This document shows, one piece after another, positions 1 to 4,960 of a DNA stretch of 6,920 nucleotides. The stretch spans positions 1 to 6,920 of the forward strand of contig JBBSVE010000155.1 in NCBI GenBank assembly GCA_038233815.1, written 5' to 3'. Below the pieces are notes generated by a model. It saw only the letters and a list, made by a program, of their open reading frames with translations, was not told the origin of the DNA and did not search any database. Made by a program: the position numbers and the translations under genes. The DNA comes from JBBSVE01 sp038233815. GTDB taxonomy: Bacteria; Pseudomonadota; Alphaproteobacteria; Rhodobacterales; Rhodobacteraceae. The number at the start of each line of letters is the position of its first letter. Position 1 is the stretch's first letter.

Positions 1-260
1 GGCGCCAAATAACTGCCATGCCCCCAAATAGACCCCTGCTCCATACCGCCGATGGATTGCCAGACATTCTGGCCGATCTCGATGTCGTTGCGGGTGAACA
101 GCGTCTCGCCGGCTGTGGAAACGACGGCCTCCGGAATGGGCGGCGCCATCTGATAGATCTGCCGTCCCATGAATAGCAGGATACCAAAACTGACGATCAT
201 TCCGACTGTGAGGATGAGCCAGAGTCGTTTGATGCTGAATACCAAATGATATGAGGGCAT
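1..260 (-). CDS. norB: Quinol-dependent nitric oxide reductase (qNOR), N-terminal part
   Basis: This is the start of a minus-strand gene cut off by the left window edge; 86 codons are visible. qNOR reduces two NO to N2O with electrons from quinol in the cytoplasmic membrane, which serves NO detoxification or denitrification. The protein begins MPSYHLVFSIKRLW. Residues about 11-34 are a hydrophobic segment, the expected first membrane anchor. It continues with GRQIYQMAPPIPEAVV, then GETLFTRNDIEIGQNVWQSI and GGMEQGSIWGHGSYLA. The GQNVWQS(L/I)GGM..GSIWGHGSY block is typical of the extracytoplasmic N-terminal extension that separates single-subunit qNOR from cytochrome-c-dependent NorB. The ATG is preceded by an AGG about 7 nt upstream, a modest ribosome site, and the membrane segment fits this start. 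The catalytic heme/FeB helices lie outside the window. I saw no clear FNR, NsrR or NorR site upstream. Family assignment is from remembered motifs. Confidence 0.88.
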   Translation of the reverse strand, partial: MPSYHLVFSIKRLWLILTVGMIVSFGILLFMGRQIYQMAPPIPEAVVSTAGETLFTRNDIEIGQNVWQSIGGMEQGSIWGHGSYLA

Positions 261-299
261 GGTCCAACCTAAAAAAGTCTGCTCGGGATCTCGATGCCT

Positions 300-326
300 A
301 GAGCATGATCCGTTCGATCATGCTCT
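300..326. repeat. Perfect palindrome, 11-bp arms
   Basis: AGAGCATGATC (300-310) is the exact reverse complement of GATCATGCTCT (316-326), with a 5-nt loop, CGTTC. It lies about 40 bp upstream of the qNOR start. The GAGCATGATC...GATCATGCTC form resembles short extragenic palindromes common in alphaproteobacterial intergenic regions. It lacks a T-tract on either strand, so I do not call it a terminator. Operator function is possible but not shown. Confidence 0.75.
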
Positions 327-339
327 GCTTGTCTCTTGA

Positions 340-402
340 TAGAGCAGCTTTATCCGTCGATTGGCATCGCGAAGCGATTCCAATTGATCGGATGCTGCTC
401 TA
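340..402. repeat. 63-nt long imperfect extragenic palindrome
   Basis: TAGAGCAGC (340-348) pairs exactly with GCTGCTCTA (394-402). Further in, ATCCG (352-356) pairs with CGGAT (389-393), TCGATTGG (357-364) pairs with CCAATTGA (380-387) with one mismatch, and ATCGC (366-370) pairs with GCGAT (374-378) around a GAA loop. The whole segment can fold into one long hairpin. Its outer TAGAGCA matches the outer part of the palindrome at 300-326, so the two look like neighbouring members of a REP-like family. No coding sequence was seen here. Confidence 0.7.
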
Positions 403-473
403 GCAAAGCGCGCAGAGAAAGGAAGCCCGTCCGATGTTGAGAGAAGTTTGAGGTGACGTTGTCATTGCCTTGG

Positions 474-587
474 TTACGCCGCTTCTGCCGCAAGGTCGGC
501 GCGGGTGGCATCGGCTGCCGCAAGACTTGGTCACAAGGCAGCCCCGGCCTGGGTAATCTTCTCGGAGGTCTTATTTATGATCGTCAT
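474..587 (-). pseudogene. Tiny ORF interrupted by an in-frame TGA
   Basis: A strong ribosome site, GAGGAA, lies 7 nt upstream of an ATG at 587. The frame reads MTIINKTSEKITQAGAAL, then TGA (531-533), then continues in the same frame as PSLAAADATRADLAAEAA to a TAA at 474-476. The Ala/Asp/Arg/Leu composition after the TGA looks like normal coding in a GC-rich genome. The sequence could be a real 18-residue peptide, a 37-residue small gene broken by one point mutation, or a TGA-readthrough product. A CTTGCGGCAG decamer occurs twice, 30 nt apart, in the downstream part. I do not recognise the product. It lies between the palindromes and the transposase relic. Confidence 0.3.
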
Positions 588-665
588 GTAATTTTCCTCT
601 TCGGGACAACCCAGGACCGGAATACACTGTAGTCCGGCAGGTCCCATGGGGGCTCACACGGATTT

Positions 666-684
666 CGTGTATCGCTGATACACG
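666..684. repeat. Perfect inverted repeat, 8-bp arms
   Basis: CGTGTATC (666-673) and GATACACG (677-684) are exact reverse complements around a 3-nt GCT centre. No T-tract follows. The size and symmetry suit a dimeric-regulator operator. It lies about 80 bp upstream (minus sense) of the small ORF at 587 and just beyond the readable part of the transposase relic, so it could also mark an old element boundary. Function is not established. Confidence 0.55.
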
Positions 685-749
685 GGGATATTGGACGGAT
701 TCAAATGGTCGTTCCAACCCGGTCTTTGTTGGCCAATCGAAGCAACTGG

Positions 750-1238
750 TCAAGCGCCTCTTTTTGCGTTTCCCAATTGAGCGCTTTTTCGGAGCCGAGA
801 GTTGAGTACGGTCGCCACTGTCGCGCCGCACGACCGCGCGACCGTGCGTAGTGCCGCGTTGGCTTCCATCGTAGAGGCATCCATGCCGATCCGGTTGTCT
901 TTGATCAGGCCATGGTCGGACAGCCGTTGAAGCACCCACGTGAACACTTGGTCGTGCAGTTCGAGCGGCAGACGGCTTTGGGTGCGGCTCAACCACGAAT
1001 GATCCGGCACACGCTCGCGTTCGCCAAGCTGGAGGAATTCACGCAACGACAGGCTGTTCGAGCAGCGCCATTCCAGGCCACGTTCGCTGTCGATACCTTC
1101 GAAATAGCTTATCAGCAGCATACGGAAGTAGCGACCTGGTGGCAGTGATGGGCGACCGCGGCGCGGTGCATACGCCGTCGCGCATTGCGCTTCCATAAAG
1201 CGGTCAACATCGGCAGCGTCCGGTGACGAAACGTGGAT
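750..1238 (-). pseudogene. Degenerate IS5/IS1182-type transposase remnant
   Basis: A minus-strand frame is open from about 1238 and contains DVDRFMEAQC, then GRPSLPPGRYFRMLLISYFE, GIDSERGLEWRC, SLSLREFL, DHSWLSRTQSRLP and IGMDASTMEANAALRTV. These are hallmarks of the DUF772-type N-terminal region and the first catalytic Asp block (DASTMEANA) of IS5/IS1182-like DDE transposases. The usual N-terminal 20-30 residues are missing behind an in-frame TGA. After ALRTV the correct continuation, VRRDSGD, is in another frame. The switch coincides with a near-tandem 8-nt duplication at 829-844. Only the first third to half of a transposase that is usually above 300 residues is present, and the second and third catalytic acidic residues are absent. 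This is a dead relic. Terminal inverted repeats were not identified. An ATG at 1196 is present, but homology-like sequence extends upstream of it. Confidence 0.8.
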
Positions 1239-1373
1239 TCAGTCGGCGCCAGGTTATCCGGCGACGTGGCCGGTGTGGTGGAAATGCTTTCAGGGGAATG
1301 ACGGAAGGGCTACAGCGGGAGCCACGGCACTGTATTACAGGAGCCGCAACCATCGTCGGAGACAAGTAGCTCT
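1239..1373. other. Intergenic gap between transposase relic and basic-protein gene
   Basis: I see no gene, convincing promoter or element end in these 135 bases. A GGAG at 1353-1356 lies 13 nt before the downstream ATG and is a rather distant candidate ribosome site. The left edge of the IS element presumably lay in this stretch but is not recognisable by eye. Confidence 0.4.
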
Positions 1374-1784
1374 ATGGCCGAACCAGCCAATTCATCAACC
1401 CGGCTGCCGCGCGGAACAAAGCCGGTGGTACAGGCTTTTCTGGCCGCTCTGGATGCCGTGCCAGAAGTCTCCCGGTCAGCAGTTGCCAAGGCCGCTCAGA
1501 TCGTGATCCGCGACGAGCTGAAGGCGCGGCGTGAAAAGCGGCGCCAAGCACCGAAACCTATTGCTGCAAAGCCAGCCAAAAAATCGACAGCGAAATCCAA
1601 GGCAGCACCGATAACGCCGGCACAAGATGACACGACGGTCATCGCACAATCTTCAACCCGCAAGCCGTCAGCGAAGTCAGCAAAGACAACCAAGGGGAGT
1701 CCTGAAACGCCTCCACGGAAAGCCGCGCCTTCTGCTGTGAAACCTTCCGGCCGAAAGCCGCGTTCAATTCCGGCCGCGACGTGA
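1374..1784 (+). CDS. Lys/Ala/Pro-rich basic protein, unrecognised
   Basis: This encodes 136 residues. The N-terminal about 60 residues look folded and include RGTKPVVQAFLAALDAVPEV, then SRSAVAKAAQIVIRDELKAR, a probable helical unit. The remaining C-terminal part is low complexity, rich in Lys, Ala, Pro, Ser and Thr, with AKPAKKSTAKSKAAP and KPSAKSAKTTKGS. Such tails occur in histone-H1-like and nucleoid-associated bacterial proteins and bind DNA without sequence specificity. I therefore infer, without a recognised family, a DNA- or RNA-binding role. The start ATG has only a distant GGAG. The frame stays open upstream without stops for some distance, so the exact start is uncertain. The gene converges on the HU gene, which carries a similar tail at its opposite end, with 44 bp between the stop codons. 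Confidence 0.65.
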   Translation: MAEPANSSTRLPRGTKPVVQAFLAALDAVPEVSRSAVAKAAQIVIRDELKARREKRRQAPKPIAAKPAKKSTAKSKAAPITPAQDDTTVIAQSSTRKPSAKSAKTTKGSPETPPRKAAPSAVKPSGRKPRSIPAAT

Positions 1785-1813
1785 TCCGTAATTGACCTTG
1801 GGGTCTGTTGTCG

Positions 1814-1830
1814 GACGCCACACCGGCGTC
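1814..1830. terminator. Short hairpin between convergent genes
   Basis: GACGCC (1814-1819) pairs with GGCGTC (1825-1830) around the 5-nt loop ACACC. It lies in the 44-bp gap between the two convergent basic-protein genes and overlaps the HU stop codon. Neither side has a convincing T-tract, so it is at best a weak or factor-assisted bidirectional terminator. Confidence 0.3.
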
Positions 1831-2311
1831 AGATCGCTTCCTTAAGCTCCTTGGCAGCCCGGAAGGCGATCTTCTTGCTGGCAGCGATTTGGATCGTGGC
1901 GCCCGTGGCCGGATTTCGCCCAGTGCGGGCAGGGCGGTTCTTGACCTCGAGAATGCCCAGGCCGTTGATCCTTACCCGGTCGCCCGCCTTGAGGTGGGTA
2001 ACCAGAAGACCGACGATGTCCGACAGGACCGCCTCAGCCTGCTTCTTCGGCATCGCGTGGTCCTCAGAGAATTGCTCGGCGAGATGCTTCAAGGTGACCG
2101 TCACCGGCGCCGGTGCCTTGATGGGCGTTGCAGACTTCGCAGCCTGACGATTTTTGGTCCCAGCGCTGACCGCCGGTCTCTTTGCCGGTGGGCTGACGCT
2201 CTTCGTTGTGGAAGTCTCTGGTTTGGGGGCAGTCGCCTTGGCGGCAGCCGGTATTGCTTTGGTAGCGGCGGGCTTTGGTGCGCTTTTGGCCGGCGCCTTC
2301 TTGATGGCCAT
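1829..2311 (-). CDS. HU-family DNA-binding protein with H1-like N-terminal tail
   Basis: This encodes 160 residues. Residues 1 to about 70 form a Lys/Ala/Pro-rich tail (MAIKKAPAKSAPKPAATKAI at the start, and ATPIKAPAPV near its end). Residues about 71-160 form one HU/IHF domain: LKHLAEQFSEDHAMPKKQAE, AVLSDIVGLLVTHLKAGDRV, then GLGILEVKNRPARTGRNPAT, ending with a FRAAKELKEAI-like C-terminal helix. The RNP.TG element is the DNA-intercalating tip of the beta arm, so the domain should dimerise and bend DNA. Typical HU is about 90 residues; the extra tail would add electrostatic DNA compaction, as in other tailed HU proteins. The chosen start has GGAGGAG about 10 nt upstream, and the low-complexity tail begins right after it. 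The longer frame to 2446 lacks tail-like composition and is unlikely. It resembles tailed HU proteins rather than IHF. It is monocistronic and convergent with the basic-protein gene. Confidence 0.9.
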   Translation of the reverse strand: MAIKKAPAKSAPKPAATKAIPAAAKATAPKPETSTTKSVSPPAKRPAVSAGTKNRQAAKSATPIKAPAPVTVTLKHLAEQFSEDHAMPKKQAEAVLSDIVGLLVTHLKAGDRVRINGLGILEVKNRPARTGRNPATGATIQIAASKKIAFRAAKELKEAI

Positions 2312-2360
2312 GGTCTTGCAACTCCTCCAACGAGGCCGAGTTCTAGCGGGAGAATCGTGG

Positions 2361-2388
2361 AGAGAACAAGTGCGGAACTCCGCGTCAA
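2361..2388 (-). promoter_or_regulatory. Weak candidate promoter for the tailed HU gene
   Basis: On the minus strand, TTGACG (2388-2383) is a fair -35 box. A 16-nt spacer then leads to TTCTCT (2366-2361), a poor -10. It lies about 50 bp upstream of the HU start. A small symmetric element, GCGGA-AC-TCCGC (2372-2383), lies within the spacer. This is inference only. Confidence 0.2.
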
Positions 2389-2550
2389 AGAACCGTAGAC
2401 CCAGCTGGCCCCGGATCGGATGAGCCCGCAACGGCTGCGTCAGCATTCGCGCCAGGGTGTCTGTTCGATTGCGGCCGGGGTGGATTTCGCCAAGGCCAGA
2501 AATGCGGTCACTGTGGCAGAGGGCGGTCGGAATGAAGAAGGTTCGCCATC
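2389..2550. other. Intergenic, nothing recognised
   Basis: No reading frame in this stretch looks coding, and I saw no strong hairpin or repeat. Long apparent frames on the plus strand run through it, but their composition is arbitrary and they have no ribosome site or recognisable motif. It is part of a roughly 700-bp gene-poor block running up to the group II intron. Confidence 0.4.
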
Positions 2551-2790
2551 TCAGAGGGTAGGAAAATACGTCCGATTCTTCAGAGGCTGGCCGGCAATAT
2601 ATTCGACTGGGTCCAGCGACACGCCCGAGCTGGCTCCATCCCGCCGCAAGAAAAGGTGCACATCCCTCAATTGTTTGCGATCATTCGTCCATCTCCAAAC
2701 CTTGAGGGCGAGGCGAGGATTGGGCGGAGAGGCAGTTCCTAGGCAATCCGAACCGCCAACTCTTTGGCGAGCTCGGCGCGTGACATGGTG
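2551..2790 (-). pseudogene. Decayed small gene, unrecognised
   Basis: A minus-strand frame is open for 79 codons up to a TGA at 2551-2553. Its later part looks like real protein: LKVWRWTNDRKQLRDVHLFL, then RRDGASSGVSLDPVEYIAGQ, then PLKNRTYFPTL. It has no start codon in frame. In a neighbouring frame an ATG at 2786 opens MSRAELAKELAVRIA, then a TAG (2739-2741), and the frame then continues as ELPLRPILASPS. The two fit together as one small gene of about 75-80 residues broken by a nonsense mutation and a frameshift near 2690-2705. No ribosome site is visible at 2786. I do not recognise the family. It could also be a chance frame, but the amino-acid composition argues for coding ancestry. Confidence 0.35.
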
Positions 2791-2808
2791 CTATATCAAT
2801 AGCTTAAA

Positions 2809-2838
2809 GCTTGGGGGTAAATCCGGCTACCCCCAAGC
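2809..2838. repeat. Perfect inverted repeat, 11-bp arms
   Basis: GCTTGGGGGTA (2809-2819) is the exact reverse complement of TACCCCCAAGC (2828-2838), with the 8-nt loop AATCCGGC. The hairpin is strong, but no T-run follows, so it may be a palindromic repeat element rather than a terminator. The right arm starts a direct repeat with a second copy 65 nt further on. Confidence 0.65.
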
Positions 2839-2908
2839 CTCGGAGAGAGATCGGCTCTCTAGCGGCAAAAATGGGGTTCGTTGCATACCTGGCACCCCCA
2901 AGCTTCGG
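2829..2908. repeat. Pair of direct repeats ACCCCCAAGCYTCGG
   Basis: The 15-mer occurs at 2829-2843 and again at 2894-2908 with a single C/T difference. Between them lies a second small inverted repeat, AGAGAG (2844-2849) with CTCTCT (2855-2860). The copies sit in a region whose conceptual translation is also internally repetitive, as described for the reading frame at 2811. Confidence 0.55.
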
Positions 2909-3011
2909 TGGAAAACCTAGGCGCAACTTGGGCCTAAGCGCGGCCCGCATCGCAGCGGAGAATGGTTGTATGTTGAGTTACTGGAGCAGGGAAGGGAACC
3001 GGGATCGAACA

Positions 3012-3017
3012 CTCTCT
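3012..3017 (+). other. Candidate IBS1 (5' exon target) of the group II intron
   Basis: The last five exon nucleotides, TCTCT (3013-3017), are complementary to AGAGA at 3200-3204. That AGAGA sits in a 9-nt loop closed by CGCT (3194-3197) and AGCG (3207-3210), where an EBS1 loop of domain I is expected. The sixth position, 3012, is a C opposite A and does not pair. IBS2/EBS2 was not assigned. Confidence 0.5.
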
Positions 3018-3193
3018 GTGCGCCGGGAGGCCGGCAGGTGGTAGTGGATGAAAGAGCCATACGTCGAAGGAGTAGCCGCCCACGACGACCCCGAGTCATG
3101 CGTTGTCACTCGCGAGGGTGCCGGCGAAGCGTTGACAGGGGCACTGGCAAGCTGGGTATTGAGCCGCGAAAAGTTGAAACTCCGGGGCGCTGA

Positions 3194-3210
3194 CGCTGTA
3201 GAGAAAAGCG
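3194..3210 (+). ncRNA. Candidate EBS1 hairpin of intron domain I
   Basis: CGCT (3194-3197) pairs with AGCG (3207-3210), presenting the loop GTAGAGAAA. The AGAGA part (3200-3204) is complementary to the last five exon bases. The distance from the intron start, about 180 nt, is reasonable for EBS1 in domain I. The assignment rests on complementarity and loop placement only. Confidence 0.45.
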
Positions 3211-3376
3211 GAAAGCAACACGGCGGGCACCGCCATGGCGAGGTGCACGCTGGCCCTGCGCGGTCCGAGACCCCATGCGTGTCAGGAAACCATCTGCACG
3301 GAAACCGGGAGGTCCCTGGTCTGCCTGGCACACGATCGTCAGGCCGCGGCGGCAAGGCAGTAGCCGGAACCCGCTG

Positions 3377-4906
3377 ATGCACAGACCAGGGAAGTCAGAC
3401 CCGTCCATAGTACCATTGAAGCGGCCGAACAGACCCGGGCGACCGGGCGCGGAGGCAGTGGAGGGAAGGGGCGGGGCCAAGGGAACCGCAGGGCAGCAAA
3501 GCACGGGCCGGACTCAGAGCCGGGAAACCGTGTCACAGGCGCTGGCCTGCGTACGTGAGGTTGCGAAACGGAACAGGCGTGAACGGTTCACGTCGTTGAT
3601 GCACCACATGACGCCGGACCTGCTGGCCTGGGCCTTCCAACAGCTCAAGCCGAAGGCTGCACCCGGTGTCGACGGGGTGACGTGGGAGGAATATGCGGGG
3701 ACGCTCGATGCCAACATCGACGACCTGCATGACCGCGTGATGCGCGGCACATACCGGGCGAAACCGTCGCGGCGCCAGTACATCCCCAAACCCGACGGCC
3801 GGCAACGGCCGCTCGGCATCGCTGCCCTGGAAGACAAGATCGTCCAGCGCGCGATGGCGGAGGTGCTGAACGCCATCTACGAGACGGACTTCCTCGGCTT
3901 CTCCTACGGGTTCCGGCCGGGGCGCTCCCAGCACGATGCGCTGGACGCGCTGGCATACGGGATCAATCTGGCGGCGGTGAACTGGGTCCTGGACGCCGAT
4001 ATCCGAGCGTTCTTTGATTGCATCAGCCACGAATGGATGATGCGGTTTCTGCAACATCGGATCGGCGACCGCCGTGTCCTGCGGCTGATAGCCAAGTGGC
4101 TGAAGGCCGGGGTCATGGAGGAGGGGACGTGGACGGAAGGCACGGTAGGCACACCCCAGGGGGCGGTCATCTCACCGCTGCTGACGAACATCTACCTGCA
4201 CTACGTCTACGACCTCTGGGTGGAAAGATGGCGCAAGCGTACGGCGACCGGATCGATGATCGTGGTCCGCTATGCCGACGATACTATCGTCGGCTTCCAG
4301 CGGCACGCGGACGCGGACCGGTTCCTCCGCGACCTCAGGGCGCGGCTGGCAGCGTTCAGCCTGGACCTGCATCCCGACAAGACCCGACTGATCGAGTTTG
4401 GTCGCTTTGCGGCCCAACGTCGCTCGGTGAAGGGCTTGCCGAGGCCGGAGACGTTCGACTTCCTGGGCTTCACGCATATCTGTGCGAAGACGGATGACGG
4501 GCGGTTCCTGCTGATGCGGCACACCATGCGAAAGCGGATGCAAGCCAAGCTCGTCGAGATCAAGGAGACGCTGAACCGCATGCTCCATGTGCCGGTGCCC
4601 GAGCAGGGGCGCTGGTTGGGGCAGGTGGTGCGCGGGTATCTCGCGTATCACGCCGTGCCCACCAACGCGCGTGCCATCACGGCATTCGTGTACTATGTCA
4701 CCTGGTACTGGAAGCGAGCGCTCGGGCGCCGCAGCCAGAAAGGGCGGGTGACATGGGAACGGATGGCGAAGGTCGCCGCGCAATGGTTGCCACACGCCAG
4801 GATCACCCACCCCTATCCGCAGCAACGCTTCATCGTCAAACACCCGAGGTGGGAGCCGAGTGCGTTAGCAGCGCATGCTCGGATCTGTCCGGGGGGCGCC
4901 CGGTAA
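3377..4906 (+). CDS. ltrA: Group II intron reverse transcriptase/maturase
   Basis: The product is 509 residues. It helps the intron RNA fold and splice, then copies it into DNA at new target sites. Fingers/palm motifs are visible: APGVDGVTW, then YIPKPDGRQRPLGIAALEDK with IVQRAM; SYGFRPGRSQHDALDAL; DADIRAFFD with Asp206 and the paired acidic residues; GTPQGAVISPLLTNIYL from residue 258; and the catalytic YADD at 299-302. A thumb/maturase (X) domain follows, with GFTH, RWLGQVVRGYLAYHAVPTNA and WLPHARITHPYP. No HNH endonuclease domain follows, so the protein belongs to the endonuclease-less intron lineages. The C-terminus EPSALAAHARICPGGAR is encoded by domains V and VI. The frame is open upstream to an ATG at 3275, but that extension overlaps structured intron RNA. 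The start at 3377 precedes the PNRPGRPGAEAVEGRG leader typical of this family. The stop TAA is inside the domain VI loop. Confidence 0.95.
   Translation: MHRPGKSDPSIVPLKRPNRPGRPGAEAVEGRGGAKGTAGQQSTGRTQSRETVSQALACVREVAKRNRRERFTSLMHHMTPDLLAWAFQQLKPKAAPGVDGVTWEEYAGTLDANIDDLHDRVMRGTYRAKPSRRQYIPKPDGRQRPLGIAALEDKIVQRAMAEVLNAIYETDFLGFSYGFRPGRSQHDALDALAYGINLAAVNWVLDADIRAFFDCISHEWMMRFLQHRIGDRRVLRLIAKWLKAGVMEEGTWTEGTVGTPQGAVISPLLTNIYLHYVYDLWVERWRKRTATGSMIVVRYADDTIVGFQRHADADRFLRDLRARLAAFSLDLHPDKTRLIEFGRFAAQRRSVKGLPRPETFDFLGFTHICAKTDDGRFLLMRHTMRKRMQAKLVEIKETLNRMLHVPVPEQGRWLGQVVRGYLAYHAVPTNARAITAFVYYVTWYWKRALGRRSQKGRVTWERMAKVAAQWLPHARITHPYPQQRFIVKHPRWEPSALAAHARICPGGAR
4853..4885 (+). ncRNA. Group II intron domain V (catalytic core)
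   Basis: GAGCCGAG (4853-4860) folds back on CTCGG plus ATC (4878-4885), with a terminal stem TGCG (4861-4864) and CGCA (4872-4875). The AGC catalytic triad is at 4854-4856. The bulge and ATC at the 3' strand match the CGGATCTGT form common in bacterial introns of this family. At 33 nt it is one shorter than the usual 34. The terminal loop is not a clean GNRA tetraloop: the bases between the stem arms are TTAGCAG. The same bases encode residues of the maturase C-terminus. Confidence 0.85.
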
Positions 4907-4925
4907 CGGGCGTCCCTACCGGGAT
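4888..4925 (+). ncRNA. Group II intron domain VI with bulged branch-point A
   Basis: The upper stem is 10 bp (4893-4902 with 4907-4916, one G-U) closed by a GUAA tetraloop (4903-4906). The basal stem pairs 4888-4892 with 4919-4924, with one bulged G. Between the stems U4917 and A4918 are unpaired. A4918 is the expected lariat branch point, seven bases before the inferred intron end at 4925. The TAA stop of the maturase (4904-4906) is the last three bases of the tetraloop. Confidence 0.82.
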
Positions 4926-4940
4926 GAACGTCCATGGAAC

Positions 4941-4960
4941 ACCGGCCAGGAATGGCCGGT
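4941..4960 (+). repeat. Perfect hairpin just downstream of the intron
   Basis: ACCGGCCA (4941-4948) and TGGCCGGT (4953-4960) are exact reverse complements around GGAA. It begins 16 nt after the inferred 3' splice site in the right exon, followed by TTTAAG. It could be part of the original landing site, such as a weak terminator, or a REP-type element. Confidence 0.6.

Larger units (their letters stand above)
2811..3017 (+). pseudogene. Repeat-bearing reading frame interrupted by the intron
   Basis: From a TTG at 2811 the plus frame reads MGVNPATPKPRREIGSLAAK, then MGFVAYLAPPSFGGKPRRNL, then GLSAARIAAENG. KPRREIGSLAAKM and KPRRNLGLSAARI are diverged copies of one motif. At the DNA level many differences fall so that residues stay similar, which hints at past selection on protein. 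The intron splits codon-to-codon after Ser69. If the intron is removed, the frame continues as ERPWNTGQEWPV and stops at 4962-4964. Without splicing it ends within the intron at 3042-3044. There is no clear ribosome site and no ATG at the start. It may be a decayed gene, a spread repeat with coding ancestry, or chance. I do not recognise it. Confidence 0.25.
3018..4925 (+). mobile_element. Group II intron, apparently complete, with maturase ORF
   Basis: This is a self-splicing retroelement of about 1.9 kb. The 5' end matches the GUGYG consensus (GTGCG at 3018-3022). Domain I and following RNA structure occupy 3018 to about 3376, the maturase ORF 3377-4906 loops out of domain IV, domain V is 4853-4885 and domain VI about 4888-4924. 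The 3' boundary is set by the bulged branch-point A at 4918, seven bases before a terminal AT (4924-4925), which fits the AY rule. A candidate EBS1 pairs with the flanking 5' exon. The element lies in a gene-poor region and interrupts no recognised gene. Nothing in the RT or RNA core looks broken, so it may be active. The exact 3' end is inferred from structure and could be off by a base or two. Confidence 0.88.

Noticed and set aside
330..395. FNR/Dnr-type site for qNOR (TTGAT half-sites)
   Set aside because: TTGAT occurs at 336-340 and 384-388, but neither has the matching ATCAA half at the right spacing.
571..996. 141-residue minus-strand frame as a gene
   Set aside because: Only the VRRDSGD part makes sense, as the frameshifted continuation of the transposase. 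The rest is unrelated frame.
1808..2423. Plus-strand frames opposite the HU gene
   Set aside because: HU has the full RNP.TG-containing domain on the minus strand; these frames are its shadows, including a falsely membrane-like one.
2420..2920. 166-residue plus-strand frame
   Set aside because: Arbitrary composition, no ribosome site, no motif; it crosses a decayed minus-strand gene and the repeat cluster.
2995..3012. tRNA-like GGGATCGAAC fragment at the intron edge
   Set aside because: It resembles a reversed T-loop, but no acceptor stem or other arms could be built on either strand.
4172..4843. 223-residue minus-strand open frame
   Set aside because: It is antisense to the conserved RT and maturase domains and shows no family motif.
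3377..4906. Retron, DGR or CRISPR-associated reverse transcriptase
   Set aside because: Clear group II intron RNA domains V and VI overlap the gene end, and a maturase domain is present. No template/variable repeats, msr/msd RNA or Cas genes are visible.
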